Assembly (NCBI RefSeq): GCF_019679435.2
Contig: NZ_CP139781.1
Location: 4,956,001-5,020,000 of the forward strand
DNA length: 64,000 nt
Reading direction: 5' to 3'
Source: Actomonas aquatica
GTDB taxonomy: Bacteria; Verrucomicrobiota; Verrucomicrobiia; Opitutales; Opitutaceae
A program made the translations under genes and the position numbers. Under the pieces are notes generated by a model, which did no database searches, was not told the DNA's origin, and saw only the letters and a program-made list of their open reading frames with translations. Positions 8,773-17,339 of this stretch are shown in pieces (position 1 is the stretch's first letter; each line of letters begins with the position of its first letter).

Positions 8773-9924
8773 TCAGGCCGGAGTGGCGTCGGCTTTGGCT
8801 TTGCGGCCGAAGAAGCGGCGCCAGCTGAGGGCGAAGCCGGTGTAGACGAGGAAACAGCCGGCGAGGCAGCCGACGGCGCCGATCGCCTGACCGATCCAGC
8901 CGAGCGCCTGGCCGGTGTGGAGGAAACGCAGCCAGCTGCGCCATTGGCGGCCGGTGCTTTGGTCGGCGAAGGTCTCGCGCTCGGTTACGGTGCCGGCGGT
9001 GCCGTCGACGGTGAGGGTGGTCGAGGCGGTGCGCGGCCAGTCGTGCGGCGTTTTGACGGAGACACGGGCTGTGTCACCGCGCACGGGCAGGCTGAGGCTG
9101 AGGGAGGTCCAGTCGGGGCTGGCGGCCGCGGCGGTGGTGAAGAAGGTGTCGAGGGCGACGGGGGCCGACGGGGCCTCCTGGGTAGAGGGAGCCGAGGCGG
9201 AGGCCGGCGGTCCCGGAGGGCCGCGGCGGGTGGGGGCTTCCTCACCGGCGAGGGTGTAGACCAGTTTGCCGGCCCATTGGTAGGAGATGACCATGCCGCT
9301 CACGGCCATGACGGTGATGGGAATGAGCATCCAAAAACCGAATACGTTGTGCCAGTTCCAGTCGCGGGCCTTGCCGGAAGCGCCGGTGAACCAGAGCGAG
9401 GGGCGCAGGGCGCGGCGGGCCCAGCGGCGCGGGAACCAGAGGTAGAGGCCGGTGACGGCGAGCACGACATAGGCGGCGTTGCTGGCGCCCGTAATGGCTT
9501 TGCCGATACCGCGGCTGTCACCGCTCTGGCCGAGCCAGCGGTGCCAGGCGACCATGGTGTGCATGAAGTCCTCCATGGCGCTGGAGCCGGGTTCGAGCAC
9601 GGCGCCGGTGTAGGGATTGAGGTAATACGTCTCGCGGCGACCGACGCGCACGACGGCGGCATCGGCGGGGTCGGAGGAGAGAGCAAGGGTGGAGGCTTCA
9701 GTATCCGGGTGGGCGGCGCTGAAGGCGGCGAGCAGCGCTTCGGCGGAGAGCGGGGCGGTGTCGGCGGGCGGATCGACCCGGCGGGAATCGCGCTGCGACC
9801 AGTCGATGAGCTCCTGTTCAAAGGCGAGGGCGAGTCCGGTGAAGGACATCACAAAGATGATCACGCCGGCGACGATGCCGGCGCAAAGGTGGATCCAGAA
9901 GAGAACGGAGCGGAAACGTTTCAC
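8773..9924 (-). CDS. PepSY-associated TM protein (PiuB-like)
   Basis: About 383 residues of the PepSY_TM family, with helix one VLFWIHLCAGIVAGVIIF followed by FTGLALAFEQE. The GTG at 9924 overlaps the TGA of the upstream gene in a GTGA arrangement, and the usual family start (VKRFRSVLF) fits there. An upstream ATG at 9966 would overlap the previous gene by 46 bp. A Pro/Ala-rich linker lies in the periplasmic part. It is the last gene of a run with PiuC and a Fiu-like receptor, matching the piuABC arrangement of proteobacteria, so a role in handling catecholate-siderophore iron is likely. Confidence 0.88.
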   Translation of the reverse strand: MKRFRSVLFWIHLCAGIVAGVIIFVMSFTGLALAFEQELIDWSQRDSRRVDPPADTAPLSAEALLAAFSAAHPDTEASTLALSSDPADAAVVRVGRRETYYLNPYTGAVLEPGSSAMEDFMHTMVAWHRWLGQSGDSRGIGKAITGASNAAYVVLAVTGLYLWFPRRWARRALRPSLWFTGASGKARDWNWHNVFGFWMLIPITVMAVSGMVISYQWAGKLVYTLAGEEAPTRRGPPGPPASASAPSTQEAPSAPVALDTFFTTAAAASPDWTSLSLSLPVRGDTARVSVKTPHDWPRTASTTLTVDGTAGTVTERETFADQSTGRQWRSWLRFLHTGQALGWIGQAIGAVGCLAGCFLVYTGFALSWRRFFGRKAKADATPA

Positions 9925-10973
9925 GATGAAGAAGACGGAGCGGTGGTGGCGCGTGTTTCGAGCCAAGGCAAGGGAACGGAAAAGTTGTGGCGAAGTGCGG
10001 CCAGAGCGTGGGCAGCGGGATCGTCGGCGTCGAGGGCACGCGGGCGGTCGAGATCGGCGCGGACGGCGGCCACGGCTTCGGCGGCGATCTCGCGAAACGC
10101 CGCTTCATCGCGAAAGGGCGCGGCGCCCGCGGTGGGATCGAGCGACTCGCGCAGGAACTCGAGCAGGAAGTGCGGTTGGTGGCGGCCGTAGGTGATCGCG
10201 CCGAGGCGGAAGAGGGTGGCGCCGAGTTCGGCGGCGGTGGGATGGTCGCGGGCGATCCAACGCGCGGTGAGGGCGAGGCCGGTTTCGAGGGTGTCGGTGA
10301 ACGCGGCGAGGTCGTCGGCTTTGAGCACGGCTTCGCGCAGGAGCAGGTCGAGGCGGGTGGCTTCGAGGACGAGGCCGGCGGCGATCGGATCGGTGGCGGC
10401 GAGCGGGGCCAGCCAGTCCTGCAGACGGGCGACCAAGGGGGCGAGTTCGGCGTGGTGTTCGCGCAGGTGGTCGTCGTTGCCGAGGTGGGTGAGCACGAGG
10501 TTGAGCGCGGCGCCGGCGGCGTTGCGGCGAGCGGTGTCGCCGTGAGTGGCGTCGGTGAAGGCGGGCGTGAGCTGATCGATGGCGCGCTGGAAGGCGTGGC
10601 GAGCGGCCGGCAGGTGATCCTCGCGGAGCAGGAGGCGGCCGCGATTGGTCCAGAGGGCGCCCTGGTGGAGCCGGATCATCGACGTGAGCTCCAAGGTGGA
10701 CAGGGCGGCGCTGGCGGCATCGTAGGCGGAGTGCGCGGCGGGGAAGTTGGCCGGACCGAGTTGCTGCAGCACGTTGCCGCGGTTGAGCCAGGAGAGGGCG
10801 AGCCAGCGCAGGGTGGCGGTGTCGCTGAGATCGGGGCCGGCGAGTTCGCGGGCGCGATCGTAGCAGTCCAACGCCAGCCGCAGGTCATCGCTCCGACCCG
10901 ACGCGGCACAATGATGTCCGCGTTGCAGCCAGGCTTCGGCGTTGGCCGGGGGAACTGGAGGCGTGGACAACAT
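9921..10973 (-). CDS. Helical-repeat (TPR-like) protein linked to PiuC
   Basis: 350 residues with no signal peptide or membrane helix, rich in Ala and Leu, with alternating amphipathic helices such as AEAWLQRGHHCAASGRSDD and TATLRWLALSWLNRGNVLQQ that read as tetratricopeptide-like pairs. Helical-repeat proteins are often encoded beside PiuC/YbiX hydroxylases. Here it lies 26 bp after that gene and overlaps the next PepSY gene by 4 bp, so it is part of the same transcript. It is probably a cytoplasmic scaffold, but its exact role is unknown. Confidence 0.7.
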   Translation of the reverse strand: MLSTPPVPPANAEAWLQRGHHCAASGRSDDLRLALDCYDRARELAGPDLSDTATLRWLALSWLNRGNVLQQLGPANFPAAHSAYDAASAALSTLELTSMIRLHQGALWTNRGRLLLREDHLPAARHAFQRAIDQLTPAFTDATHGDTARRNAAGAALNLVLTHLGNDDHLREHHAELAPLVARLQDWLAPLAATDPIAAGLVLEATRLDLLLREAVLKADDLAAFTDTLETGLALTARWIARDHPTAAELGATLFRLGAITYGRHQPHFLLEFLRESLDPTAGAAPFRDEAAFREIAAEAVAAVRADLDRPRALDADDPAAHALAALRHNFSVPLPWLETRATTAPSSSS

Positions 10974-10999
10974 GAGTGGCGCGCGGCGGGGGAGGCGTT

Positions 11000-11680
11000 T
11001 TACATCTCCGCCCAGCGGCGGAGGAGGTTGTGGTAAACGCCGGTGAGTTGGACGACGGACGGGTGGGAGGCCATGTCCTGGCCAAAACGCTGGATGGCGA
11101 TGTCGAGGTCGAAGAGCATGGCGCGGTCGGTGTCGGAGCGCACCATGGACTGCAGCCAGAAGAAGGAGCAGAGGCGGGTGCCACGGGTGACGGGCGTGAC
11201 TTGGTGCAGGCTGGTCGACGGGTAGAGGATCATGTGGCCGGCGGGGAGCTTCACGCTCTTGGAGCCGTAGGTGTCCTCGATGATGAGTTCACCGCCGTCG
11301 TATTCCTCGGGGCCGGCGAAGAAGAAGGTGCAGGACAAGTCGGTGCGCAGGCGTTGGCCGGTGCCGGGGACGGTGCGAATGGAACCGTCGACATGGGTGC
11401 CGAAGGTCTGGCCGCCGGCGTAGCGGTTGAACATGGGCGGCAGGATGTGCAGCGGCAGCGCAGCCGACATGAACAACGGGTTGGCGCCGAGCGCTTGGAG
11501 AAGGACGTTGCCGACCTCGACGGCGACCGGGTGCTCGGCGGGGAGCTGTTCGTTGTTTTTGACGCGGGCGCCCTGGTGGCCGGCGGAGACTTTGCCGTCG
11601 ACCCAGTCGGCCGCCTCGAGCTTGGCGCGACAGTCGGCGAGGACGTCGGGCGGGAGAATGTCGGGAATGGCGAGAATCAT
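11000..11680 (-). CDS. piuC: Fe(II)/2-oxoglutarate-dependent PKHD-type hydroxylase, PiuC/YbiX family
   Basis: 226 residues, the usual length of the family. The start at 11680 ([13 protein letters not shown]) matches family N-termini. The iron ligands are visible: H-x-D in [10 protein letters not shown], and the distal His in [16 protein letters not shown], whose Arg binds 2-oxoglutarate. The NNEQLP segment is also typical. PiuC proteins accompany the Fiu/PiuA receptor and are induced by iron limitation. Their substrate is not settled. Here the gene follows a Fiu-like receptor by about 220 bp, separated by an inverted-repeat element and a heptanucleotide array that abuts the start codon. Confidence 0.92.
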   Translation of the reverse strand: MILAIPDILPPDVLADCRAKLEAADWVDGKVSAGHQGARVKNNEQLPAEHPVAVEVGNVLLQALGANPLFMSAALPLHILPPMFNRYAGGQTFGTHVDGSIRTVPGTGQRLRTDLSCTFFFAGPEEYDGGELIIEDTYGSKSVKLPAGHMILYPSTSLHQVTPVTRGTRLCSFFWLQSMVRSDTDRAMLFDLDIAIQRFGQDMASHPSVVQLTGVYHNLLRRWAEM

Positions 11681-11683
11681 GGC

Positions 11684-11732
11684 GGGATACGGGATACGGG
11701 ATGCGGGATGCGCGATGCGGGATGCGGGATGT
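11684..11732. repeat. Heptanucleotide tandem array next to the piuC start
   Basis: Seven consecutive 7-bp units, mostly GGGATGC or GGGATAC on the plus strand with one GCGATGC variant and a final GGGATGT. The array ends three bases before the piuC ATG, where the ribosome-binding site should be. Seven is not a multiple of three, so a change in unit number would shift any upstream reading frame and alter leader length. Confidence 0.85.
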
Positions 11733-11769
11733 CGGGCGTGAAGCCGGACCCACATGGTGGTGCGATGCG

Positions 11770-11874
11770 GGGTCTTTATTCCTCTTTATCTTTCTCTTTC
11801 TCCCCATTGGGCGGGAGGCGGTCGGATTGCGATCGGCGGGGATAAAGAGAAAGATAAAGAGGAAAGAGAAAGAG
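11770..11874. repeat. Interspersed inverted-repeat element, GA-rich arms (copy 1)
   Basis: The left arm CCTCTTTATCTTTCTCTTT at 11781-11799, running on to TCCCC, pairs with the right arm GGGGATAAAGAGAAAGATAA and its continuation (11838-11874). The central 30-35 bp are GC-rich. A second copy is at 19978-20072. No gene is inside. On RNA the element folds into a long purine/pyrimidine hairpin between the receptor and piuC genes. Confidence 0.85.
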
Positions 11875-11897
11875 CGGGTGCCGTGGGCGGTGTGGTT

Positions 11898-14060
11898 CTA
11901 AAACGAGTAGTAGGCGCTGAGGAGGACTTGGCGGGCTTGGCCGGGGATGTGGTGGCCGCCGCCGATGCGGTCGATGTAGTCCTCGTCGGTGAGATTGGTG
12001 CCGTTGAGACGCAGGGTGAGGGCGTCGTTGACGCGGTAGGAGGCCATGGCGCTGAACAGCCAGTAGTCGGGGATTTCGTCGGCGGTGGCCGAGGTGTTAC
12101 GCGACACGCTGTCCATGTATTGGGTGCCGCCGCCGATGGAGAAGGCGTCGGTGATACGGTAGGTGCTCCAGAGGTTGAAGGAGGTGTGCGGGGTGAGACC
12201 GAGTTCCACGCCCTCGAGGTCGGCGGTGTTGGAGGCGAGGACTTCACTCTCCATCACGGAGAGGCCGGCGAAGACGTCCCAACGGCGGGTGATGCGGCCG
12301 GCGGCGGAGAGCTCGATGCCCTGCACGCGCTCACGACCGTCGAGGACGATGGGCGGGTCGTTGGGATCGATGCCGGGGGTGCGGGCGTTGGTCTTCTCGG
12401 TGAGGAAGAAGGCGGCGCCGAGCGAGAGGCGGCTGTTGAAGGTGTCCCATTTGACGCCGACCTCGTAGCTGTCGGTCTGCTCCGGATCGACGTCGGAGAG
12501 ATCGGTGCGGCGGGAGGAGAGGCTGAGGCCTTCGGCGGACGGGTTGAAGGAGTTGGCGTAGCCGATGTAGAAGGAGGCGTTTTCTTGCGGCTTGTAGATG
12601 AAGCCGAGGCGGGTGCTCAGCTCTTCATCCTGGCGGGAAACGGAGGCGGAGGAGCCGTCGGTTTCGACGTTGGTTTGGGTGGCGTCGAAGATGTCGTAGC
12701 GGGCGCCGGCGAAGACCTGCCATTGTTGACCGGCGAAGACATTGTCGAAGGCGTAGAAGGAAACGGTTTCGCCCTCTCCCTGACCGTAGGCGCCGGTGCG
12801 GGTGATGTTGCCGTTGTAAGGATCGCGGGTGTTGGGGTTGAGCAGATCGGTCTCGGGCAGGACGGTGCCGTCGGCTTCGGCGCGGGCGTAGTTGCGCTCC
12901 TTTTCCTTGGCGTATTCGACGCCGGCGCTGATGGCGTGATTGATGGCGCCGGTGCGCAGCTCGGCGTTGAGGTGGGTCTGGTTGGCGAAGATCTCGTTGG
13001 TCTGGTCGCGGGACTTCCAATCGTCGCGGCGCACCATACCGTCGGTGGTGCGGGAGAGGCGCGGCGAGGTGTGGACGGAGTCGCGGTAGGTGTGGCCGTA
13101 GCGGGTGAGGTTGCGCAGGGTGAAACCGTCGCCCTGATGCTCGACGGTGAGGGTGGCGAGGTCCTGCTCGATGTTTTCGCGGTCGCGATCGCGCAGACCA
13201 TACCAGTTGGAGGACGGCACATCGACGCCCTCCTCGAAGGCCTGACGCGGCAGACCGTAGTCGGGCACGTTGTCCTGCTCGAGGCGTTGGTAGGCGACGG
13301 TGACCTTGGTCGGGCCGTTGGTGCCGAACGCGTAGGACGGCGCGAGGCCCCAGGAGGAGTTTTTGACCACGTCACGGCCCGGGACGCCGGCGTCCTGCCA
13401 CATGGCGTTGACGCGCAGGGCCTGGCCCTCGGCGGTGGGTTGGTTGAGGTCGAGGGTGGCGCGCTGGTAGTTGTCGGTGCCAACGACGGCGGACCCGGAA
13501 CGGAAGGCGCGATCGTGGGGGGACTTGGTAACGAGATTGACGGAGCCGCCGGTGGAGCCGCGGCCGGCGGTGGAGGAGGAGGGGCCCTTGGCGACTTCGA
13601 CCTGTTCGAGGTTGAAGGAATCGCGGGAGTAACCGCCGAGGTCGCGCACGCCGTCGACAAACATGTCGGTGCGGGCGGAGAAGCCGCGGATGGTCATCTG
13701 GTCGCCGGCCGGCGTGCCGCCCTCGCCGGCTTGGAAGGTGATGCCGGGAGAGTTGCGCAGGATGTCACGCAGGGACGTGGCGGCTTGCTCCTCCATGAGG
13801 CGCTGCGGGATGACGGTGACCGTCTGCGGGGTGTCGAGCAGGGGCGCGTTGAACTTGGGCGAGGAGAGCTGGCGCTCGCGCGAGCCCTCGACGGTGGTGG
13901 TGTCGAGGTGGACGACGTCGTCGTCATTGCCGGTGGCGATGGCGGTCTGGGCCAGCGCCGTGGTGGTGGCGCCGGAGGCGGCGAGCAGGGCGGCGACGGG
14001 CATGGCGCGGCGCGGCAGTTCGCGGGAGAAAGAGCAGGCGGGAGCGAGGGTCGATTGCAT
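11898..14060 (-). CDS. TonB-dependent catecholate siderophore receptor (Fiu/PiuA-like)
   Basis: About 720 residues. The start at 14060 gives a leader ending at ALAQT; an in-frame ATG at 14078 is the alternative. The plug contains LLDTPQTVTVIPQRLMEEQ, LRDILRNSPGITFQAGEGG, IRGFSARTDMFVDGVRD and VEVAKGPSSSTAGRGSTGG, a near-signature set for Fiu/PiuA receptors. The barrel ends in AYYSF. Gene order with PiuC, the TPR-like protein and PiuB supports catecholate-iron import. The gap to the upstream thiol-oxidoreductase gene is 64 bp with no obvious operator. Confidence 0.94.
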   Translation of the reverse strand: MQSTLAPACSFSRELPRRAMPVAALLAASGATTTALAQTAIATGNDDDVVHLDTTTVEGSRERQLSSPKFNAPLLDTPQTVTVIPQRLMEEQAATSLRDILRNSPGITFQAGEGGTPAGDQMTIRGFSARTDMFVDGVRDLGGYSRDSFNLEQVEVAKGPSSSTAGRGSTGGSVNLVTKSPHDRAFRSGSAVVGTDNYQRATLDLNQPTAEGQALRVNAMWQDAGVPGRDVVKNSSWGLAPSYAFGTNGPTKVTVAYQRLEQDNVPDYGLPRQAFEEGVDVPSSNWYGLRDRDRENIEQDLATLTVEHQGDGFTLRNLTRYGHTYRDSVHTSPRLSRTTDGMVRRDDWKSRDQTNEIFANQTHLNAELRTGAINHAISAGVEYAKEKERNYARAEADGTVLPETDLLNPNTRDPYNGNITRTGAYGQGEGETVSFYAFDNVFAGQQWQVFAGARYDIFDATQTNVETDGSSASVSRQDEELSTRLGFIYKPQENASFYIGYANSFNPSAEGLSLSSRRTDLSDVDPEQTDSYEVGVKWDTFNSRLSLGAAFFLTEKTNARTPGIDPNDPPIVLDGRERVQGIELSAAGRITRRWDVFAGLSVMESEVLASNTADLEGVELGLTPHTSFNLWSTYRITDAFSIGGGTQYMDSVSRNTSATADEIPDYWLFSAMASYRVNDALTLRLNGTNLTDEDYIDRIGGGHHIPGQARQVLLSAYYSF

Positions 14061-14124
14061 GGCGGGTAAGATGTGCAAGACGGAGGCGGAGATACGGAAA
14101 TACGGAGAGGGTCGTCGGGGGGCG

Positions 14125-14781
14125 TCAGTGGGTCGGGGACGCGGCGGCGGATTCGGCAGCGAGGAGCCGATCGAGGGTGGGGCGCAGTTGGCGCGGATCG
14201 GTGAGGCGGACTTCCTGGCGGGTGCCGTCGGCGGTCGTGTGCCGGATCAGGAAAGTCGGCAGGGCGGTGATGCCGAGCTTGCGGGCGGCTTTCAAATCGG
14301 CCTGGGCGGCACGGCGGGCAGAGCCGTCGTGCAGGGCGGCGAGCATGGGCCCGCGGCCGGGCAGGTCGCCTTGTTCGACGGCGCCGAAGATGGCGCTGGG
14401 CGAGCGAGCGGCGTAGCTGAAGAGGAAGTCATTGATTTCCCAATACACGCCGGCGGCGTGGGCGGCGCGGGCGACCTCGAAGATGGTGAGGCGCGGGTTG
14501 CGATCGTCGGCATCGAGGCTGCGCCAGTGGACGCGGCCGGTGTCGATGTAGGCCTCCTGCATGAGCGGGAAGGCTTCGGACTGGAAGTCGTGGCAGTGGC
14601 CGCAGCGGAAGGAGCGCACGGCGATCACGCTGATGGGGGCGTCGGCCTGGCCGAGGCTCGGCAGATCGTCCGGCAGGACGGCGAGCGGCTCGGCGGCGGC
14701 GGTGGTGACGGAGAGCGCGGCCGTAGTGGCGGCGAGGATACACGCCGCGAGCAGGCGGGGAATGACGCGGGAACGGTTCAA
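14125..14781 (-). CDS. DsbA-like thioredoxin-fold protein, secreted, CGHC active site
   Basis: Roughly 218 residues. No ATG exists after the end of the preceding receptor gene. A TTG at 14781 (LNRSRVIPRLL) or an overlapping GTG a few codons upstream gives a signal peptide ending at TTAAAEPL. The start is uncertain. The mature part has SFRCGHCHDFQSEAFPLMQ, the CxxC of DsbA/DSBA-like oxidoreductases, and the cis-Pro loop ITALPTFLI. It should act on thiols in the periplasm. It follows the receptor gene at 14787 almost directly, so the two are co-transcribed. That receptor has two cysteines in a barrel loop region (NCSF...PGCVD), a possible substrate. Confidence 0.82.
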   Translation of the reverse strand: MNRSRVIPRLLAACILAATTAALSVTTAAAEPLAVLPDDLPSLGQADAPISVIAVRSFRCGHCHDFQSEAFPLMQEAYIDTGRVHWRSLDADDRNPRLTIFEVARAAHAAGVYWEINDFLFSYAARSPSAIFGAVEQGDLPGRGPMLAALHDGSARRAAQADLKAARKLGITALPTFLIRHTTADGTRQEVRLTDPRQLRPTLDRLLAAESAAASPTH

Positions 14782-14786
14782 GCGGC

Positions 14787-16922
14787 TCAGAACGTGTAAG
14801 TGGCGCTCATCCAGAGGCGGCGCGGTTCCTGGTGGTTGTTGAAGAGGTTCGTGTAAGCGACGGAGCCGTTGTTGTCGTAAGGACGGTAGTCGATGAAGTC
14901 CTTGTCGAAGAGGTTGGAAACGGTCGCGTTGAGGGTGATCTGGTCGGTCACGGTATAGGCGCCGCCGAGGTGGAAGAGGGTGTAGGCGCGGTAGTCGCCG
15001 TAGAGGTCGCGGGCGGCCCCGTCGCTGCGGAGGCGCTCGCTGCGGTATTCGCCGCTGATCCAGGCCGAGAAGCGCTCGCTGCCGTCCCAACGCAGGCGGG
15101 CGTTGAGCATGTGGCGCGGGGTGTTGGTGAGGGGCTGGCCGATGTCGGCGCCGCTCTTTTGCTCGCTGTCGGTGTAGGTGTAGTTGGCGGAGGCGGTCCA
15201 GTCGGTGGCGAAGCGAATGCGGCTGGAGAACTCGGCGCCCTGGGTGATGGCTTTGTCGATGTTGACGCTCTGGCTGTAGAGGTCGACGGCCGGCCAGTAG
15301 CCGTAGTCGACGCAGCCGGGGCGGTCGGGGCTACCGGCGAAGGAGCAGTTGAAGAGGCCCTCACCGGTGGCGATCTTGTCGTCAAAATCGTTGCGGAAGA
15401 AGGTCACGCCGGCGGAGAAGTTGGAGCTGGGAGCGTAGGCGAAACCGAGCTCGGTGGTGGTGCTGGTTTCGGGGGAAAGGGTGGGCGTGCCGATGAAGGG
15501 AATGGTGCCCTGACCGCGGAAGCCGGTGATGCCGTCGGCGAGTTGATCGAGGCGCGGAACTTTGAAGCCCTGGCTGATACCGGTGCGCACGGTCCAGGCG
15601 TCGGAGACGTTCCAGACGAGGTAGGCGCGCGGGCTGGTGTGTTCACCAAAGGCGCTGTGGTCATCGTGGCGGAAACCGAGGGTGAGGCGGAGGTCGGGAC
15701 GAAGCAGCCACTCGTCTTCGGCGAAGAGGGCCCACTGGGTGTGGGTGTAGGGGGCGGGGGCGACGCCGTCGACCATCTCGGCATCCCACCACTGGCCGCC
15801 GACGGTGAGGGTGTGGGCGTCGCCGATCTGGGTGACATACTTGGAGTCGACGACGAGGTTGTCGTTGGTGAGTTCGCGCGGGTCCCCGGCTTGGGCGGTG
15901 GCGGTGTCGTCGGGCAGGATGCGACCGATCGTTTCGGTGTTGTTTTGCATCACGCTCGTTTCGAGTGAACCGTTGCCGTGGCGCCAGGTGTGAGCGGCGG
16001 TGACCTGGGTGCGATTGAAACGTTGTTCGGGGGCGTAGCCACGCACGCCGAGGGTGCCGAGTTGGCCTTCGGAGTTGTCGTAGGTCTGCTCGGAGCGGTC
16101 GTAGTCGATCCAGAAATCGTGCTCGGGCAGGGCGACGAGGGTGAGGCGGCCGCCGTAGGAATTGATGTCGGCTTCGACCGGGCTGGGACCGCGGCGGCTG
16201 ACCTCGATGGCGTCGCCGTTCTCGTCGAAATACTCGAGCTCGGAGGCCATGCGGTGGTAGGCGGAGCCGCGCAGGGTGAGGCCGAGGACGTCGGGGATGA
16301 CGGGGCCGCTGAGGTAGAGCTGGCCGGAAAGGGAGTCACCGAAGTCGCGGTTCTCCTGCAAGGTGCCGCCGGCGGTGATCGTGCCGTTCCAGGCGGCGTC
16401 GACGCGGCGGGTAATGATGTTGACCACGCCGCCCATGGCGTCGGAGCCGTAGAGGGTGGACATGGGGCCGCGCACGACCTCGATGCGTTCGATGGCGGCG
16501 GGCGGGGGGAGGAAGCTGGTGGAGGTGCCGCCGAAGCCGTTGGGGGTGACGTTGCCGGCGGCGTTTTGGCGGCGGCCGTCGACGAGGAAGAGGGTGTAGT
16601 CGCTCGGCATGCCGCGGATGGAGATGTCGAGGCCACCGGTCTTGCCGGCGGAGTCACCCACATCGATGCCCTCGATATCGGAGAGGGCCTCGGCAAGGTT
16701 GTTGACGCGGCGCTCGGTGAGCTCGGTGCGGGAGATCAGGCTGATGCTGGCGGGCGCGTTGCGGATCTGTTGCTCGAAGCCGGCGGCGGTGACGACAAAT
16801 TGCTCGAGGGCGACGGCCGACTCTTCGGTCGTGTCGTCGGCGCGCAGTTCGATCGCGGCGGAGCCGGCGAGGGCGAGCGCAGCGAGGCGGGCGGCGGAGG
16901 AAGTGAGGGAGCGAAGGTGCAT
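14787..16922 (-). CDS. TonB-dependent receptor (CirA/FepA/ZnuD-like group)
   Basis: About 711 residues. The ATG at 16922 starts a signal peptide (MHLRSLTSSAARLAALAL, cleaved near ELRAD). The TonB-box-like EQFVVTAAGFEQ, plug motifs DIEGIDVGDSAGKTGGLDIS and IERIEVVRGPMSTLYGSDAM, and a barrel ending ATYTF are classic for CirA/colicin-receptor-like proteins. The group includes importers of catecholates, heme, vitamin B12 and zinc. It is divergent from a COG0523 metallochaperone-type GTPase, which favours a metal or metal-complex ligand. The leader region carries several operator-like dyads. Confidence 0.92.
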   Translation of the reverse strand: MHLRSLTSSAARLAALALAGSAAIELRADDTTEESAVALEQFVVTAAGFEQQIRNAPASISLISRTELTERRVNNLAEALSDIEGIDVGDSAGKTGGLDISIRGMPSDYTLFLVDGRRQNAAGNVTPNGFGGTSTSFLPPPAAIERIEVVRGPMSTLYGSDAMGGVVNIITRRVDAAWNGTITAGGTLQENRDFGDSLSGQLYLSGPVIPDVLGLTLRGSAYHRMASELEYFDENGDAIEVSRRGPSPVEADINSYGGRLTLVALPEHDFWIDYDRSEQTYDNSEGQLGTLGVRGYAPEQRFNRTQVTAAHTWRHGNGSLETSVMQNNTETIGRILPDDTATAQAGDPRELTNDNLVVDSKYVTQIGDAHTLTVGGQWWDAEMVDGVAPAPYTHTQWALFAEDEWLLRPDLRLTLGFRHDDHSAFGEHTSPRAYLVWNVSDAWTVRTGISQGFKVPRLDQLADGITGFRGQGTIPFIGTPTLSPETSTTTELGFAYAPSSNFSAGVTFFRNDFDDKIATGEGLFNCSFAGSPDRPGCVDYGYWPAVDLYSQSVNIDKAITQGAEFSSRIRFATDWTASANYTYTDSEQKSGADIGQPLTNTPRHMLNARLRWDGSERFSAWISGEYRSERLRSDGAARDLYGDYRAYTLFHLGGAYTVTDQITLNATVSNLFDKDFIDYRPYDNNGSVAYTNLFNNHQEPRRLWMSATYTF

Positions 16923-17011
16923 GGCAAGGCTGGAAAAGGCGTGGTGTTCGGTGGCGAGCAGAGGCGCCAAACGATGTCGTTTATGGGCGGCGCCGGTCGC
17001 AGAGACAGGTA

Positions 17012-17039
17012 GGCCGCCGGGCGACCAAACCCGGCGGCC
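17012..17039. promoter_or_regulatory. Strong hairpin in the receptor leader
   Basis: GGCCGCCGGG (17012-17021) and CCCGGCGGCC (17030-17039) form a perfect 10-bp stem with an 8-nt loop. It lies in the untranslated leader of the receptor gene at 14787-16922, between the putative promoter and the start codon. It could attenuate transcription or be an interspersed palindrome. It is not followed by a T-run. Confidence 0.55.
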
Positions 17040-17118
17040 AATGGACCGTGACCGACCCGCCTATGGCAGGGAGAGTCGGCCTCTCTGATGAATGGGCTTA
17101 CCTACAATAAATTGCGGG

Positions 17119-17201
17119 TGAGACCCAGTCGCATAAAGAACGAGTTGAGATAGGGTCTCGTTTTCAAGATGGGTCAATGCTTTTTTAGAGATTAAATCTC
17201 A
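17119..17201. promoter_or_regulatory. Divergent control region with three operator-like dyads and a candidate minus-strand promoter
   Basis: Three 15-bp sites resemble TGAGAYT-N-ARTCTCA: 17119-17133 (TGAGACCCAGTCGCA, two mismatches), 17146-17160 (TGAGATAGGGTCTCG, three mismatches) and 17187-17201 (AGAGATTAAATCTCA, one mismatch). A minus-strand TTGACC (17177-17172) with TATCT about 18-19 bp downstream would place the -10 inside the middle site. The best site has the same form as the one at 8628-8642. A Fur or Zur repressor acting on both the receptor and the plus-strand GTPase gene is the simplest reading. Confidence 0.5.
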
Positions 17202-17339
17202 ATATCATTAATTTTACGCACGAAGGATGCGTTACTTGCTGCGAGGCAGGAAGAAGCGTTGAGAGGGGATTTGGGCGGGCAACGCGTTCGCAAGAGCGGG
17301 AAGCTTGGCAGCGGTGGTCGGTGTCGCTTGGGATGGGGC

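Noticed and set aside
16971..17210. Cobalamin or other riboswitch in the receptor leader
   Set aside because: The leader has a strong hairpin and G/C-rich helices, but no B12-box (AGCCAGGAGACC-like) or other aptamer core could be found on the minus strand.
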